Of a stretch of 64,000 nucleotides of DNA, positions 7,862 to 19,800 are shown in pieces (position 1 is the stretch's first letter; every line of letters begins with the position of its first letter). The notes beneath the pieces are model-generated. The model made no database searches. It was not told the DNA's origin and worked only from the letters and a program-made list of their open reading frames with translations. This DNA is from a virus. The stretch is taken from the IMG/VR virus record IMGVR_UViG_3300006737_000020, positions 39,224-103,223 of that record, one strand, 5' to 3'. The position numbers and the translations under genes were made by a program.

Positions 7862-10800
7862 CTAATCTCGTAAAGCGTTCATTTGTTGCATTGATGTACT
7901 AATACCATCATCAAATCCAGTTATAGCTACTATAACATCTATTAATATTTGCGATTCAACTTCGGTGCCATCATCAACTAAATCAAATCCTTTTATTAAT
8001 CCTGGGTCATGATCTAAAATCATATGCATAACTCTATCTCCTCCTTGTGATCCATCAAATACTAAATTAACTCCACCTGTAACAGCCCTTGTATAATCAG
8101 ACACGTTACCATTTGTCACTGTCACAACTTTGGTTGCAAAATTGGTTGCTACTGCAGAACCTGATAACAACATGCTTGATGCAGTTATTTGTCCATTTGC
8201 TTTCAAGAATGTTTGTCCTCCATCTCCTGAATTACTTGTAAGTTGTGTGCTATCAAATTGCCATCCTGCTATTTGATTGTCATCTGAACCTGCTGTTTCT
8301 CCTAGATGGAATATTGTCCCGCCGGCTCCATTACTTGTTTTTCCTTCAATACCCCATGTATCAACATCATGGTCTTGATACATTCTAACATAGTTGGAAG
8401 TACCTACTCCCGTTCCATCAGATGAAATTCTAATTTCTGTTTGTCCTGAATCTGCAGAACTTTGTCCCATCCATATCATTCCGCCTGCAGAGTCATACTT
8501 TATATAATTATTTGCAATCAACCAACCACCTATTTCACCTGCTGATGATGTGATAGCTCCACCTTTATCAACTTTGAAATTACCAGTATCTATTATATAA
8601 TGGCCTGCAGAATTAATAGTTAAGTTTGTTGCGGCCAAATCAAATGTTTCTGCTTTCATTGTTAATGCAGTTCCATCTTTCTTAAGATAATTATTTGCAT
8701 CTCCATATGCAAGGAAGTCACCAGTACCATCCATGTATATACCAGCATTTGTTCCTGCCACAGATGTGTTTGGAGTTGAACCTAATGCAATCTTACCTGA
8801 ATTGGTTCCACTATCTAATATCATAGTTGATGTTGCAAGATCAAATGTATTAGCTTTAATTTCAACTGATGTACCAGATGCATCAAATTTTACAAAGTTA
8901 GTTGAATTACCATATGCAAGGAAACTACCATCTCCGTCCATATAAATACCTTTATTGGTTCCGGCTACAGATGCATTTGGTGTAACACCTAATGTTAAAA
9001 TACCACTACCACTCAAGATGGCATTACCACCTTTTATTTTATCAGTTGATATTGTCCAACCACCTACAGTTCCATCATGAATAGATGGTTCTTTGTATGC
9101 ATATACTCGATCAACAATTAATGGATCTCCAGCTGCTATATCAGTCCAATTTAAAACAATTAATGAAGCCCATTTAGCTGTGCTAGTTGGTCTATATATA
9201 AATTCATAATCTGTAAATGAAGTTGCAACAGGTCCATTTTCAACACTTGTTCCAGCTATTCTTTCAAATTGGAATGAACCACTTGAATTTTGAGTTCCTT
9301 GCGTCACTTGCCTTGTAGCTTCTTGTACGCCAGCTTCTGAGATACTAGCATTATAAGATACATGAGTATCTCCAGAATCTAACTCAGAATCATATTCTTG
9401 CATTCTAATATAAAGTCCGGATGAATCAACTACTTCTCCTCGAAGCCTTACTTGTACTCGATATTCAGATCCAACTGATACATGAAAGGCTGGCCAGCCA
9501 GCGCCAATATGGGCATCACTATCATTAACAATTACTAGTTGTTGACTTGCTGCTAAACTTCCAGAAAAACTAATATTGGTTGCGGTTGCACCACCATACA
9601 CGGCTTTTACTCCGGCTGGTCTTCCATCAGGCGCAGCTAATTCAAAATTAGGATTATAAATTAAAGAACTTCCTTGAGTGGTTGAACCTGTCTGATTCAA
9701 TGTATTGGCTTCTGTTAAATCTGAAGTTCCAATAGTTACTGTTCCTGCAAATCCTGCATTACCTGTTGCTGTATCAACATAGAATTGTTTTGTATGAATT
9801 CCATCTGCACCAATGGTTATATCTGCATTGTTTGCGGCAAATCCAGAAGTGTCTTTTGTTCCAGAATATATTGCATCTTCTTCAATTGTAAAGCCTGCTA
9901 TTAATCCACCAGATGCTGATATTCCTCCTGATACAATTAAATCTGTTCCGTCAAATTCTAATGATGGATTTGTATCTCCACCCATTTTAAATGTGCCATC
10001 ATTAAGATTAAACTCAGATCCTACTTGGCCACCATCGGTCCAATTATTAGATTGCACTTTACCAGTTTTAACCATATCACCAGTTATTTTGGTAATACCT
10101 TGTTGATATGATTCTTGGTCTAAATCTTTCTTAAGTAGGAAGTCTAAACAACGTTCCAATGGTGTTTCTTTAATATAATTATATCTTGTAGTTGATATAA
10201 TTATTCTACCTCCTCTTGGATTAGTACCATAAAATGCTAAATAGGCTGCAGTTGTATTTGTAGCTATATTACCAGTATCTGATATTGTAGGTATCGAACC
10301 AGATATTGCAATTGGTGCATATGTAGAACCTCCTCCATCTGAATAAACTGTTATTGGAATATTACCTGTATCAGCAGGAGCCGAATCTGACCATACCGAC
10401 CAACCTTGACCGATTGGATCTGTTTCTTGCAATCCAGATCCTGTTGCTATATGACCGTTTTCATATGGATTTGATGCAACACCACTAGTATGCTGTTTAA
10501 TAGGATAATCAGTACCACCTGATCCGGTTACATCTGCACCTGCCATATTATTCGCTTGTACAAATACAGACTGTCCTTCATCAAATAGATTCATAACCAT
10601 CTGTTCTTTTTCTACATTCCATACTTCACCTGAAAATACATATAAATCATATCCTTGATCGTAACCTAAAATATCCGAAGGCGTAGTTGAACCTGTAGTT
10701 GTATTTTCAAAGTAATTTGTATATCCTAATGAACTTGAAATAACTCTACTACCTGGTGTAGGATCTGCTGAAGCTGATTCTATTAATGCAATTCTATAAT

Positions 10801-13800
10801 CTGCCTTTGTTTTATTTGGCATATAAAATGATTCAGAATTTTGTACTTGAATATTTCCTATTATTTGTAATGATGCATCAGCTGCGCTCCACATCAATGA
10901 ACCAGTACTATCTCCTCCTAAATAGAAGTTACCAGCACTATCCATATAAGTTGCAAAACCACCATTATAATATCCCATGTATTGAGATGTTAAATTTAAT
11001 CCTTCAGCTGCTGTATTTGTTGTCAATGTGAATCCATCTCCTCCAAATGCATAATTGGATGGATTATGTAATGATGTAGTAGCTGCGTTAGTTGTATAAG
11101 GTCCTAACATTGAACTGGTTGCTGTTTCTTCTATGAATCCTCCAATCAATAATGTAGTACCGTCCCAAGATAATTTTGGATTGCTAGAACCTCCTAACTT
11201 GAATGTTCCATTATCTAAACTAAATTCAGAACCAACTGATGGGCCCCAATTATTTGATCTTAAATGTCCTGATGTTATAGAATCTCCTTCAATGATTGTT
11301 CTACCAACACCTGCATTAGGACTTAAATATAATGCTTGAACTTCTTCATCAGTTAATGAACCAGTATAAATTCTAAAGTCATCTATTTCACCTTTAAAAT
11401 TATATGCATATTGTGCTCCTTGGTATCCTCCGATGTTAAGATCTGCTCCTACAGCTGGTCCCATTGTTGGATTTCTATATTTTGCCCAACCTTTCCATTG
11501 ACCATTAATATATAAACTTGCAGTCAATGTTAATGTATCATTTACAACAGCAAAGTGAGTCCATAATCCATCATATTCTTGCCAAGTAACATCTGGTCCT
11601 CCTGGATATTCTTGGAAAGGATTATTGTCACCATCACCTGTATTCCATAATATTTTAGTGCCATTAAACCAAAGATCTAATTGAGCATTATTACCAGCAC
11701 CACCAACACCAGCTACTAATGCTCCTCCTCCGTGAGGATTTGTAAATGAAGTATCTGCATCAACTGAAAATGACATTTGAGAAGTATCTGATTTGTCTAT
11801 CTTTAGCCAATGTGCAAATGTATGGTTATCATATAATTGTATTGGATTCAATGTTAACTTACCAGTTTTATCAGTTACACCTGGAAATACTGCAGAACCA
11901 CCTATTTTGGCACTTGAAGAATTGCATGTAACGGCCGTACCGGCGTCTATCTGAATGGTTCCATTTTCATGTTGTCTAAATCCTGACACATCTTGTAATA
12001 AACTACTTGAACCAAAAGATCCAGTTGATATAAATCCATCAAATGGTAAATGTAAAATTAATCCTTCACTTGGAGGAGCGGTTGGTAATGAACTTACTTC
12101 AATCTTTCCTTTGAAATATCCATTGGTTGTATAAATACCATGACCAGTTACTCCATCACTAAATGAACTATCTGTTATTCCTGATAAATCTCCTACTTGT
12201 GCTGCAAGATTCAAATCATATAATCCTGAACCTGTTCTTTCTACAATTTGCATATATGGTGTAAATGGGTCATTTGGATTGGCATTTAATCTAATATATC
12301 CAGTATTAATTTTACCTGTTGATACAATTACCTGAGAACCTGTATATGATTGTGCAGCAAATGGAGAATCTCCTAATGAACCTGATGGTCCATGAGTAGG
12401 AGAACCATCATAACTTATACTCCTAGTTACAAATAAGAAGCCACCAAAGTCAGTATCGCTTGATGCATCAAATCTAGAAGCTGATTGAACTCTTACGTAC
12501 TCTGTAGTAAATCCAGTTGATGATACTTTTTTAAGTGATAATATTTCTCCATATGTAAATCCAGATACATTTGCAATTGACATTGTTGTATCTGTTGCAT
12601 CATGAAAGGCTCCTGGATGTAATGCTGATCCTGTTAACACTGATGAGTTTGCAACATATAATTGTCCACCAACCGCATTAACTGTTTCTTTTTCAAATAC
12701 TGCAGTAGATAATGTTCCTCTTATTCTTGCATTCTCTACTTCTAGGAATCCTCCTGACACCGCAGTTAATCTAAATCCTGAACCTGCTAAGTTTGAAACA
12801 AATCCATCTGATTCAATAGTTCCTTCTTTTCTGATGATCATATTACCACCAGTTAATTTTTCATTATCAAATGCCCAACCAGCAATTTGATTATCTTCTT
12901 CTCCTGATTCTACATTGGCTCCTAAAGCAAATAATATATTGCCTCCAGATTTGCCCATCAATCCCCAATTATCACTTGCAGCAAAATGTGTTCTTACAAA
13001 ATCATCTGCAGATTTTCTAACAAGTAATTCAGGAGTAGCTCCTCCTTCAAGGAATGCATTTGATGATGATAACATATCACCGTTTATATTCCAACCTGCA
13101 ATATCTCCTCCATCAAATAATACCTGTGATCCAGTTATTCTACCATCAGATCTTAATATCAAGTCTTCATTTAATGATTTAATTACATCTGTTTGTACTT
13201 CAAATCCACCAATACTTGCAGATACAAATTTGGCTAAACCTTGAGATGTAATAGATGCAGATGCATTTGATAATGTTGATGGCGATCCTCCAATTGAAGC
13301 AGGAGTTTGAATATTATCAGCTGTAATTGTTCCTTGTACTGTTAATGTACTTCCTAAAAATTGTAAGAAGTTACCAGCTGCTTTATCACCTAATAATATA
13401 TCAGAACCTGTAATTGTTCCATCAGCTGATACTTTAAATGCTGAAGAAGATATAAATGATACTGGATCTGCTGTATCTAATGATGCTGATATTCTCCATC
13501 TATTAGATCTATATAAAGAACCACTTATAAAATTAATTCCAGCTATTTGATTTTCTGATCCTAATTCAAATATTTTTTCTGTTCCTACTGTTCCTAATAG
13601 TCCCCAATCAGTTGCACTATTATAAAACATATTTACTGTATTATTTGTATCAGATTGTACTTTTACAAACGGTGTATTATCTCCTTGCAATACAATATAA
13701 TCACTTGTAGATTTTAAATTTGTTCCATCTATTGTCCATCCAGCTACCACTCCTCCATCAAATTGTACATCAGATCCTGTTACTTCACCTGAGTGTTTTA

Positions 13801-16800
13801 CTTTAAATGTACTTGAACTAATAAAATATGTTTGAGTAGAATCATTTAATTCTACCCCTGAGGTTTCTAAACTATGGTCTCCTAATGTAAATCCTCCTAT
13901 CAATCCTGCACTTGCAGATACTCTACCATCTGAATCTACTTGGAAACCTGAAGATGAAATATGATATGGTCCATCTGCATCTAATATAACTGAATTATTA
14001 CTTGATGATAATGTAGTTGTTCCTATACCCCAACCACCAATAGTTCCTCCTGCTTCTGCGGTGATTGTTCCTTGCATGATAACATCACCTTGTCTATCTA
14101 AATGGAAATTAGATGATGTAATTTCTATTGCTCCATTTGCACCAGATATAAACGAATCATCACCTCCTAGGAAGAATGAATCAGTACGTATTTCTAAACC
14201 AGCTGGTTTTCCAGAAATTGATCCTGATGTTGCAAATCTGAAGAAACTTGATGAGTCTTGTACAAGTTCTAATCCTACACCACCATAGCCATCTGGGGAG
14301 TCAGGTAAAACAGATGCACTATAAAATAAGAATCCTGATCCTTTACCTGCAGATGCAGATGTAAATCCTTGATAACCTATAGACCTAATAAATGCTGAAC
14401 TAACACCTGCAAGTTCTATACCAGATCCTACTGTATTACCAATTGTTATTGAACCTGTTATAAGTCCGCTATCACCTTCAAAATAATTGTTATCGCCATC
14501 AAATATAGCTCCTTGGGCATAAGTTTCAGTTTGTGCAGGAGCTCCTAAATAATCTACATATTGGAATCGGAATGCCATTGGTGCATTCATTGCATCAGTT
14601 GGTATTCGAATATTCAATGTATGGAAGTTAGGAGAAAATCCTGTATCTAGATTTGCCGTTAAAGATATATTTGTAATAAACCAACTTCCTTTTCTAATTA
14701 CAAATATTGGTGTAAATGTTTCTGTATATTCAGGTACAAATTCTACTCTATTAAATACTGCTGCTCCTCCTGCTACTGATTCAAGAGTTCCTAAATAATT
14801 TCCATATTGTGAATCTGTAAATGGACCTGTTAATCCTCCACCTATCTGTGATTGCTGGATACCTCCATTATATGTTCTTGCATCACTTATTGATGAACCT
14901 GACATATATACATCTATCCTTGCATCTGTAGGAGATACATTTTGAGCATTCATTGAACCTGTATTAATTGCCTTTGCAAAAAACTGAAATGCATATTCTG
15001 AATTTGCAAAACATATTGGTCTAAATTCTTTTTTCAATTGCATTTTAACACCTGTATTTTGTGTTAATGGATCAGTTGATTTTATTTGTATAGATTCATT
15101 TAAAGTATCCATATCAAATTTTCCTTCACCACCAGTGAATTCATAATACAATCCAATATGGTTTTGATCTGCAATTTGTCCTATTTTAGTTTCTGTTAAT
15201 CCTAATGTTACATCAGCTGAAGTAGATCCTGTATCGACCATCACTTCTTGTAATTCTAATATTGATGTTCCAGTATCTATAAAGTCTCCTGGAGCTCCCA
15301 TCATTTTATAAGAAGTTTTAACTCCCATTACATCACCAGTTGCTGGTTCTATATTTGATAATTTAATATGAGCAAATGACATTGAATTTTCTGTCTCAGC
15401 TGTCATTTGTGGAACCCAGAAGCTCATTGTCACAGTTGATGGATTAAAGTCAATTATATGTTCTCCATCTTGAGGTTTACTAACTCTTCCAACTGAGAAA
15501 TCAAATGCCGGAGATAATTTAGCTGTGGTTGAATTTTCTATATCTACAATTGTTGCAACATATGTACAATCTATTGTTTTTGATCCTCCTCCTTCACTTA
15601 CATGTTCACTTGCTGCTGATACATGGACTGCCTCTCCTGCTGAATTTAACCATGTATCATTTGGAACGGTAGCTACTGGTCTATTAATTATTACTGTTGC
15701 ACCTAAATGTAAACTACCTGTTAATGGTAGTCCTACAAATGTTGCTGTTGTGGTATCAGGTGGATTATATACAACGGTTTGGATTGATGTAACTTCATTT
15801 TGAGGAGCTGCCATCAAATCAGCCGCGGCCTTAGTTGGTGGTGGTAATGCTGTTAATGTAGTTCCACCAGGTCCTTGATTACCAACATTTCCAAGTGCAT
15901 TATTTATAACCTGTGCCGGATCGGCTATCTGTAACTGTGTCTTTGTTTGTGCTGCAGTTAAATTATTTATTGTACCTGCAACTGCTGGTGAATTGGCTAA
16001 TGTAGATGGCATTGCAGATGCTACCTTTGATTTTCCCATTGCTTTTGCAATTGTCTTACCAGAAAATTGTGCTTCTTGTACCATCACCATATTTGCATTT
16101 GCTTGTGCCTGTGCTGCAAATGCAGGCCAAACAGCTGTTACTACTTGGTTTGCAATTCCTGCTGCAGTAGGTACAGATATATTTGTAGTTATAGTTGAAT
16201 ATCCTCCTGCAGGTCCCGTTCCTGAAACTGACATACCTGTTGCAACAGATCCTGATACTTGTTTAAAGAATGTTGGCAGATCAGTTATCTGGGCAAATGT
16301 TTTTACTTGTTCTGAAATAGCTACTTTAGGTTGTTGTAAAAATATTATTTCTGAACCATTTCTTCTATTTGGTGCAATTCTTGTTGTACGTTTCCATAAT
16401 ACATTTGGTAAATTTTTATATAAGTCTGAATTTTGATCTGAACTATATCTATACCTCTGTCCTGATTCCGGATCAAGCTGCATACGACCAGCTAAATAAA
16501 ATGTACATCTTCCTTCTGGTGTATCTGGATATACCCATACGGCTAATACCCTTACACCATCTTTTTCCATATATGGAAGTACATCATAATAAACTGGATC
16601 GCCATTATAATCTAATATTTCTACATATATATTAGAATCATCTACTAGTGAGTCAGGATCACCACGAAACTTAAACACATTTTTACCTGCTGTTAATGTT
16701 TCTGGAAATTCTACTACTTCGAAAAAGTCTTTGGATAATGGATCACGATCAACTACGTCATACCGTAACTGTTCATTATCTTTTAATCCTATATAAGAGG

Positions 16801-16819
16801 CTTCTCTTCTTATCGGCAT
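7862..16819 (-). CDS. Giant tail fibre / adhesin (2985 aa) with LamG-like domain
   Basis: The largest gene in the window. The N-terminus (MPIRREASYIGLKDNEQLRYD) is probably the virion attachment end. Most of the length is repeats of an IGGW/AGW-(T/S/N)I...L.SSN..I unit alternating with D-G-turn beta strands. A concanavalin/LamG-like lectin domain lies at about 1585-1830 (EGLILHLPFDG ... GEIDDFRIYTGSLTDEEV), consistent with glycan binding. Near the C-terminus a ~72-aa unit (AGTNxGIYMDGxGxFLAYG) is tandemly duplicated. SD TAGGGAA. A late motif lies inside a hairpin just upstream. Receptor recognition is inferred; no enzymatic motif is visible. Confidence 0.85.
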   Translation of the reverse strand: MPIRREASYIGLKDNEQLRYDVVDRDPLSKDFFEVVEFPETLTAGKNVFKFRGDPDSLVDDSNIYVEILDYNGDPVYYDVLPYMEKDGVRVLAVWVYPDTPEGRCTFYLAGRMQLDPESGQRYRYSSDQNSDLYKNLPNVLWKRTTRIAPNRRNGSEIIFLQQPKVAISEQVKTFAQITDLPTFFKQVSGSVATGMSVSGTGPAGGYSTITTNISVPTAAGIANQVVTAVWPAFAAQAQANANMVMVQEAQFSGKTIAKAMGKSKVASAMPSTLANSPAVAGTINNLTAAQTKTQLQIADPAQVINNALGNVGNQGPGGTTLTALPPPTKAAADLMAAPQNEVTSIQTVVYNPPDTTTATFVGLPLTGSLHLGATVIINRPVATVPNDTWLNSAGEAVHVSAASEHVSEGGGSKTIDCTYVATIVDIENSTTAKLSPAFDFSVGRVSKPQDGEHIIDFNPSTVTMSFWVPQMTAETENSMSFAHIKLSNIEPATGDVMGVKTSYKMMGAPGDFIDTGTSILELQEVMVDTGSTSADVTLGLTETKIGQIADQNHIGLYYEFTGGEGKFDMDTLNESIQIKSTDPLTQNTGVKMQLKKEFRPICFANSEYAFQFFAKAINTGSMNAQNVSPTDARIDVYMSGSSISDARTYNGGIQQSQIGGGLTGPFTDSQYGNYLGTLESVAGGAAVFNRVEFVPEYTETFTPIFVIRKGSWFITNISLTANLDTGFSPNFHTLNIRIPTDAMNAPMAFRFQYVDYLGAPAQTETYAQGAIFDGDNNYFEGDSGLITGSITIGNTVGSGIELAGVSSAFIRSIGYQGFTSASAGKGSGFLFYSASVLPDSPDGYGGVGLELVQDSSSFFRFATSGSISGKPAGLEIRTDSFFLGGDDSFISGANGAIEITSSNFHLDRQGDVIMQGTITAEAGGTIGGWGIGTTTLSSSNNSVILDADGPYHISSSGFQVDSDGRVSASAGLIGGFTLGDHSLETSGVELNDSTQTYFISSSTFKVKHSGEVTGSDVQFDGGVVAGWTIDGTNLKSTSDYIVLQGDNTPFVKVQSDTNNTVNMFYNSATDWGLLGTVGTEKIFELGSENQIAGINFISGSLYRSNRWRISASLDTADPVSFISSSAFKVSADGTITGSDILLGDKAAGNFLQFLGSTLTVQGTITADNIQTPASIGGSPSTLSNASASITSQGLAKFVSASIGGFEVQTDVIKSLNEDLILRSDGRITGSQVLFDGGDIAGWNINGDMLSSSNAFLEGGATPELLVRKSADDFVRTHFAASDNWGLMGKSGGNILFALGANVESGEEDNQIAGWAFDNEKLTGGNMIIRKEGTIESDGFVSNLAGSGFRLTAVSGGFLEVENARIRGTLSTAVFEKETVNAVGGQLYVANSSVLTGSALHPGAFHDATDTTMSIANVSGFTYGEILSLKKVSSTGFTTEYVRVQSASRFDASSDTDFGGFLFVTRSISYDGSPTHGPSGSLGDSPFAAQSYTGSQVIVSTGKINTGYIRLNANPNDPFTPYMQIVERTGSGLYDLNLAAQVGDLSGITDSSFSDGVTGHGIYTTNGYFKGKIEVSSLPTAPPSEGLILHLPFDGFISTGSFGSSSLLQDVSGFRQHENGTIQIDAGTAVTCNSSSAKIGGSAVFPGVTDKTGKLTLNPIQLYDNHTFAHWLKIDKSDTSQMSFSVDADTSFTNPHGGGALVAGVGGAGNNAQLDLWFNGTKILWNTGDGDNNPFQEYPGGPDVTWQEYDGLWTHFAVVNDTLTLTASLYINGQWKGWAKYRNPTMGPAVGADLNIGGYQGAQYAYNFKGEIDDFRIYTGSLTDEEVQALYLSPNAGVGRTIIEGDSITSGHLRSNNWGPSVGSEFSLDNGTFKLGGSSNPKLSWDGTTLLIGGFIEETATSSMLGPYTTNAATTSLHNPSNYAFGGDGFTLTTNTAAEGLNLTSQYMGYYNGGFATYMDSAGNFYLGGDSTGSLMWSAADASLQIIGNIQVQNSESFYMPNKTKADYRIALIESASADPTPGSRVISSSLGYTNYFENTTTGSTTPSDILGYDQGYDLYVFSGEVWNVEKEQMVMNLFDEGQSVFVQANNMAGADVTGSGGTDYPIKQHTSGVASNPYENGHIATGSGLQETDPIGQGWSVWSDSAPADTGNIPITVYSDGGGSTYAPIAISGSIPTISDTGNIATNTTAAYLAFYGTNPRGGRIIISTTRYNYIKETPLERCLDFLLKKDLDQESYQQGITKITGDMVKTGKVQSNNWTDGGQVGSEFNLNDGTFKMGGDTNPSLEFDGTDLIVSGGISASGGLIAGFTIEEDAIYSGTKDTSGFAANNADITIGADGIHTKQFYVDTATGNAGFAGTVTIGTSDLTEANTLNQTGSTTQGSSLIYNPNFELAAPDGRPAGVKAVYGGATATNISFSGSLAASQQLVIVNDSDAHIGAGWPAFHVSVGSEYRVQVRLRGEVVDSSGLYIRMQEYDSELDSGDTHVSYNASISEAGVQEATRQVTQGTQNSSGSFQFERIAGTSVENGPVATSFTDYEFIYRPTSTAKWASLIVLNWTDIAAGDPLIVDRVYAYKEPSIHDGTVGGWTISTDKIKGGNAILSGSGILTLGVTPNASVAGTNKGIYMDGDGSFLAYGNSTNFVKFDASGTSVEIKANTFDLATSTMILDSGTNSGKIALGSTPNTSVAGTNAGIYMDGTGDFLAYGDANNYLKKDGTALTMKAETFDLAATNLTINSAGHYIIDTGNFKVDKGGAITSSAGEIGGWLIANNYIKYDSAGGMIWMGQSSADSGQTEIRISSDGTGVGTSNYVRMYQDHDVDTWGIEGKTSNGAGGTIFHLGETAGSDDNQIAGWQFDSTQLTSNSGDGGQTFLKANGQITASSMLLSGSAVATNFATKVVTVTNGNVSDYTRAVTGGVNLVFDGSQGGDRVMHMILDHDPGLIKGFDLVDDGTEVESQILIDVIVAITGFDDGISTSMQQMNALRD
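8640..9010 (-). repeat. Tandem ~217-bp repeat within the giant fibre gene
   Basis: CCATATGCAAGGAA occurs at 8703 and again at 8920. The surrounding DNA encodes near-identical blocks (AGTNAGIYMDGTGDFLAYG and AGTNKGIYMDGDGSFLAYG). This is an in-frame duplication of about 72 codons. Confidence 0.75.
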
Positions 16820-16831
16820 ATATGTTCCCTA

Positions 16832-16868
16832 GTTTTACCTTAAATATTTATTATAAATATGGTAAAAC
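16832..16868. repeat. Inverted repeat enclosing a late promoter motif
   Basis: GTTTTACC (16832-16839) pairs with GGTAAAAC (16861-16868). Between them ATATTTAT and ATAAATAT are also complementary, giving a long hairpin with a 4-nt bulge. There is no U-run, so a termination role is uncertain. Confidence 0.6.
16853..16861 (-). promoter_or_regulatory. Late promoter motif before giant fibre
   Basis: CATATTTAT then AATAAA on the minus strand, 33 nt before the fibre ATG at 16819, inside the hairpin at 16832-16868. Confidence 0.55.
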
Positions 16869-16869
16869 A

Positions 16870-19800
16870 TTAATTATAGGAAATATTTGAGTAGCCGTTT
16901 GTCTTTTTAATTTCAATTAATTTATCTACTATGTCTCGCATTGCATCTATATGAGAAATACACATAATAAATCCAAACTGTGATTTTAAATAATCAAATA
17001 ACATATACATTGAATTAAGATTGTCTGAATCTAATACTCCAAAACCTTCATCAATTGCAAGAAAATTTGGCCTAGGAAGATTTGATACATTTATTAGAGA
17101 AGTTCTAATAGCTAATGATGAAATAAATTTCTCCATACCAGATGTTAATTCTAATGGCCAGTAATTATCATCATCATATACAATAAATGCATTTATATTT
17201 TTGCCATCTGTATGTAATATAATTGTAAATTCAACAATTTGATTTAAGATATTATTTATTTCAGCTTCTATTTGTGGAAGTGCTCTAGTTATTAAATGAT
17301 AAGGAACTCCATTACGCTGAACTGCTTTTTGATAATATTCATATCCTTGATATTGTTGTTCTAATGATTTTAATCTATTAATACCATCAATTGCATCTTG
17401 TCTAGACTTTTCAGCCATTTTTAATTTACCTGAAAGAGATAATAGTTTAGTATGTAATTGTCCTAATTCTGAACTTACTGTTGTTATTTCTTCTCTAATT
17501 TCAGATATTTCAGAATTTTTAGTTTTATTAAATTCAATATTATCTTTTTGTTTTTGAGATTTTGTTAATTGTTTTTTCTTATCACGTATATCATTATTTA
17601 TAGATTCAATATCCCATTTACACTTTTCTAATTCATGTTTATATGCAATTAATGTTCCATTATTTATTCCTAATGAATGTTTTAAATCAGCTAAAACTTT
17701 TAATTTTTCTTTTGGTTTATCTTCATGTTCTATTTTTGCAATACCATCTTCATGATGTTTAATATCAAATTCTAAAACTTGTTCTTCATCAATTAATTTA
17801 GGCAATAAGTCTGCAACTTGTTGAGTTTCTTTTAACCATGGATTAGCCATACAATAACTACAATCTTCATCCCATTCATGTTTGTCTAATTTTGAAACCA
17901 TTTTTTGAGCATGTTGTATTTTTAATTGTTTTAATTTAAGATCGTTATTTAATTTAATAACAGTATCATTATAATCTTTTAATTCTACTAATGCATCTTT
18001 TAAAGATTGTTCATCAATCTTATTTATTTTTTGGGTTATTTCTTTTATTAATTTTTGTTGAGACTTAATTAAATCTTTTTGATGTTCTCGGTCTAATTTT
18101 AAATTTCCAATTCTATCAGATAATTGAGTAATTTCATATTTAATATCATCTGGTGAATCTAATGTATCATCAACTTTTTTTAATTCTTTTGTTAACGAAA
18201 AAATGATATCATTGAGATTTGTTTTCATTTCTTCATGTTCTGTCTTGTCAACTTTCATTTGTTCATATGATCCGGTATATTGAGATATAATTTCCCTAGC
18301 AGTTGATAAATCAGTTGAAAAATCTTTTCTTTTGTATTCTCTTATTAATGCAGCTGTTTCTCTAATATCTTCATGGCCTACCAAATATTGTTGTTCAAAA
18401 ATATCAATATCTAAAAACTGTGATAATAAATCTTTTCGTTCTCTTTGAGTTTTATCAATAAAGCCTGTATTATTATTTTGTAATGATAATGCTGTTAATA
18501 CAAAGTCTTCATATGATCCAAGATATTGTCTTATACTTTTATTTGTAGAATCTCTTTGGTCTCCATTTAATGATTCTTCATTTCCGTCTTTATCAACTCT
18601 CCAAAAATTTACATCTACTTTTACATGACCACGATTATTCTTTTTTCCTGTCCTTTCAATAAAGTATATATATTTTCCTAATTCAAATTCAAACTTACAA
18701 TGGAATCTAGATTTTTTATTATTTAATACATGAGCAGCTTTTTTTGTACGACTACATCTATCAAAACAAGTAAATGCTAATGCATCTAATAATGTTGATT
18801 TACCAGATGCATTTGGTGCAAATAATCCATATGTTCCATTCATATTTGAAAAATCAATTTCATTATCTTCACCATAACTAAACATGTTTGAAAATTCAAA
18901 TTTCTTAGGTTGCCAAGTAATATTTCTTGTTAATGTATTAGTTGGTAATTTTGAATGAACGGTTCTATTTATATGTCTAACTGTATCTAGCAATTCATCA
19001 TCAAGCGCAAATTCATCTGTTAGATATTCTGTAATAACATTGTTTTGCCATTCTACATCTCGCACATTTCCAAAATTAATTTTATTTTTTGAATCTGTTG
19101 TATTTAATGCATTTATTTTTTGAATTGAAATATCTTGGACTTTATATTTAGATCGAATATCTGCAATTATTTGTTTTAAGGTTCCAGAATCTGTATCTTT
19201 TACTTTTAATCTCAATCTTGGTTTTTTAGGTACTCTTGAGTCTGGATTGATAATTTTGCCATTATCAATTTCGTATGTATAATAACCATAATCATTTTCA
19301 ATTTCAACAAATTCAGATTTTTTAGTTTTTAAATCCCAAATCATTATTCCATGACCTAAAGATTCTCCATGATTTTGTTGAATTAAAGAACCAGCATATG
19401 CAATTGTTTTCTTATCATCTAAATATTGTGGTTTATGGATATCACCTAATAATACCAAATCATGTCCTATAAACATATCTGTTGTAACATGAGTATTACT
19501 TAATGTAAATCCAGCATCTGTTGATGCGTTATGTACCGAACCATGATGTAATGCTATCTTAAAATTACCTTCAAAATCAGATGCTTTTATATATTTTGCA
19601 GGCTTTTCATCCACCGCCATTACGTTAAAGTGTACACCTTGGATATCATATACATCGTTGTCTTTAAGATAGTGTAAGTTCTTATGATTGATGGCTTTAA
19701 CAATAGGACTTAAGGCATCCAGTCTATAATTGTTATTTAGGTTACAATCATGATTTCCTAAAATTACTATGGTAGGTAATAAATCTGCTAAATTAGAAAA

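Noticed and set aside
15993-16436. 147-codon plus-strand ORF
   Set aside because: It is antisense to the N-terminal part of the giant fibre gene, with no start signal; its Ala/Thr-rich content mirrors the coding strand.
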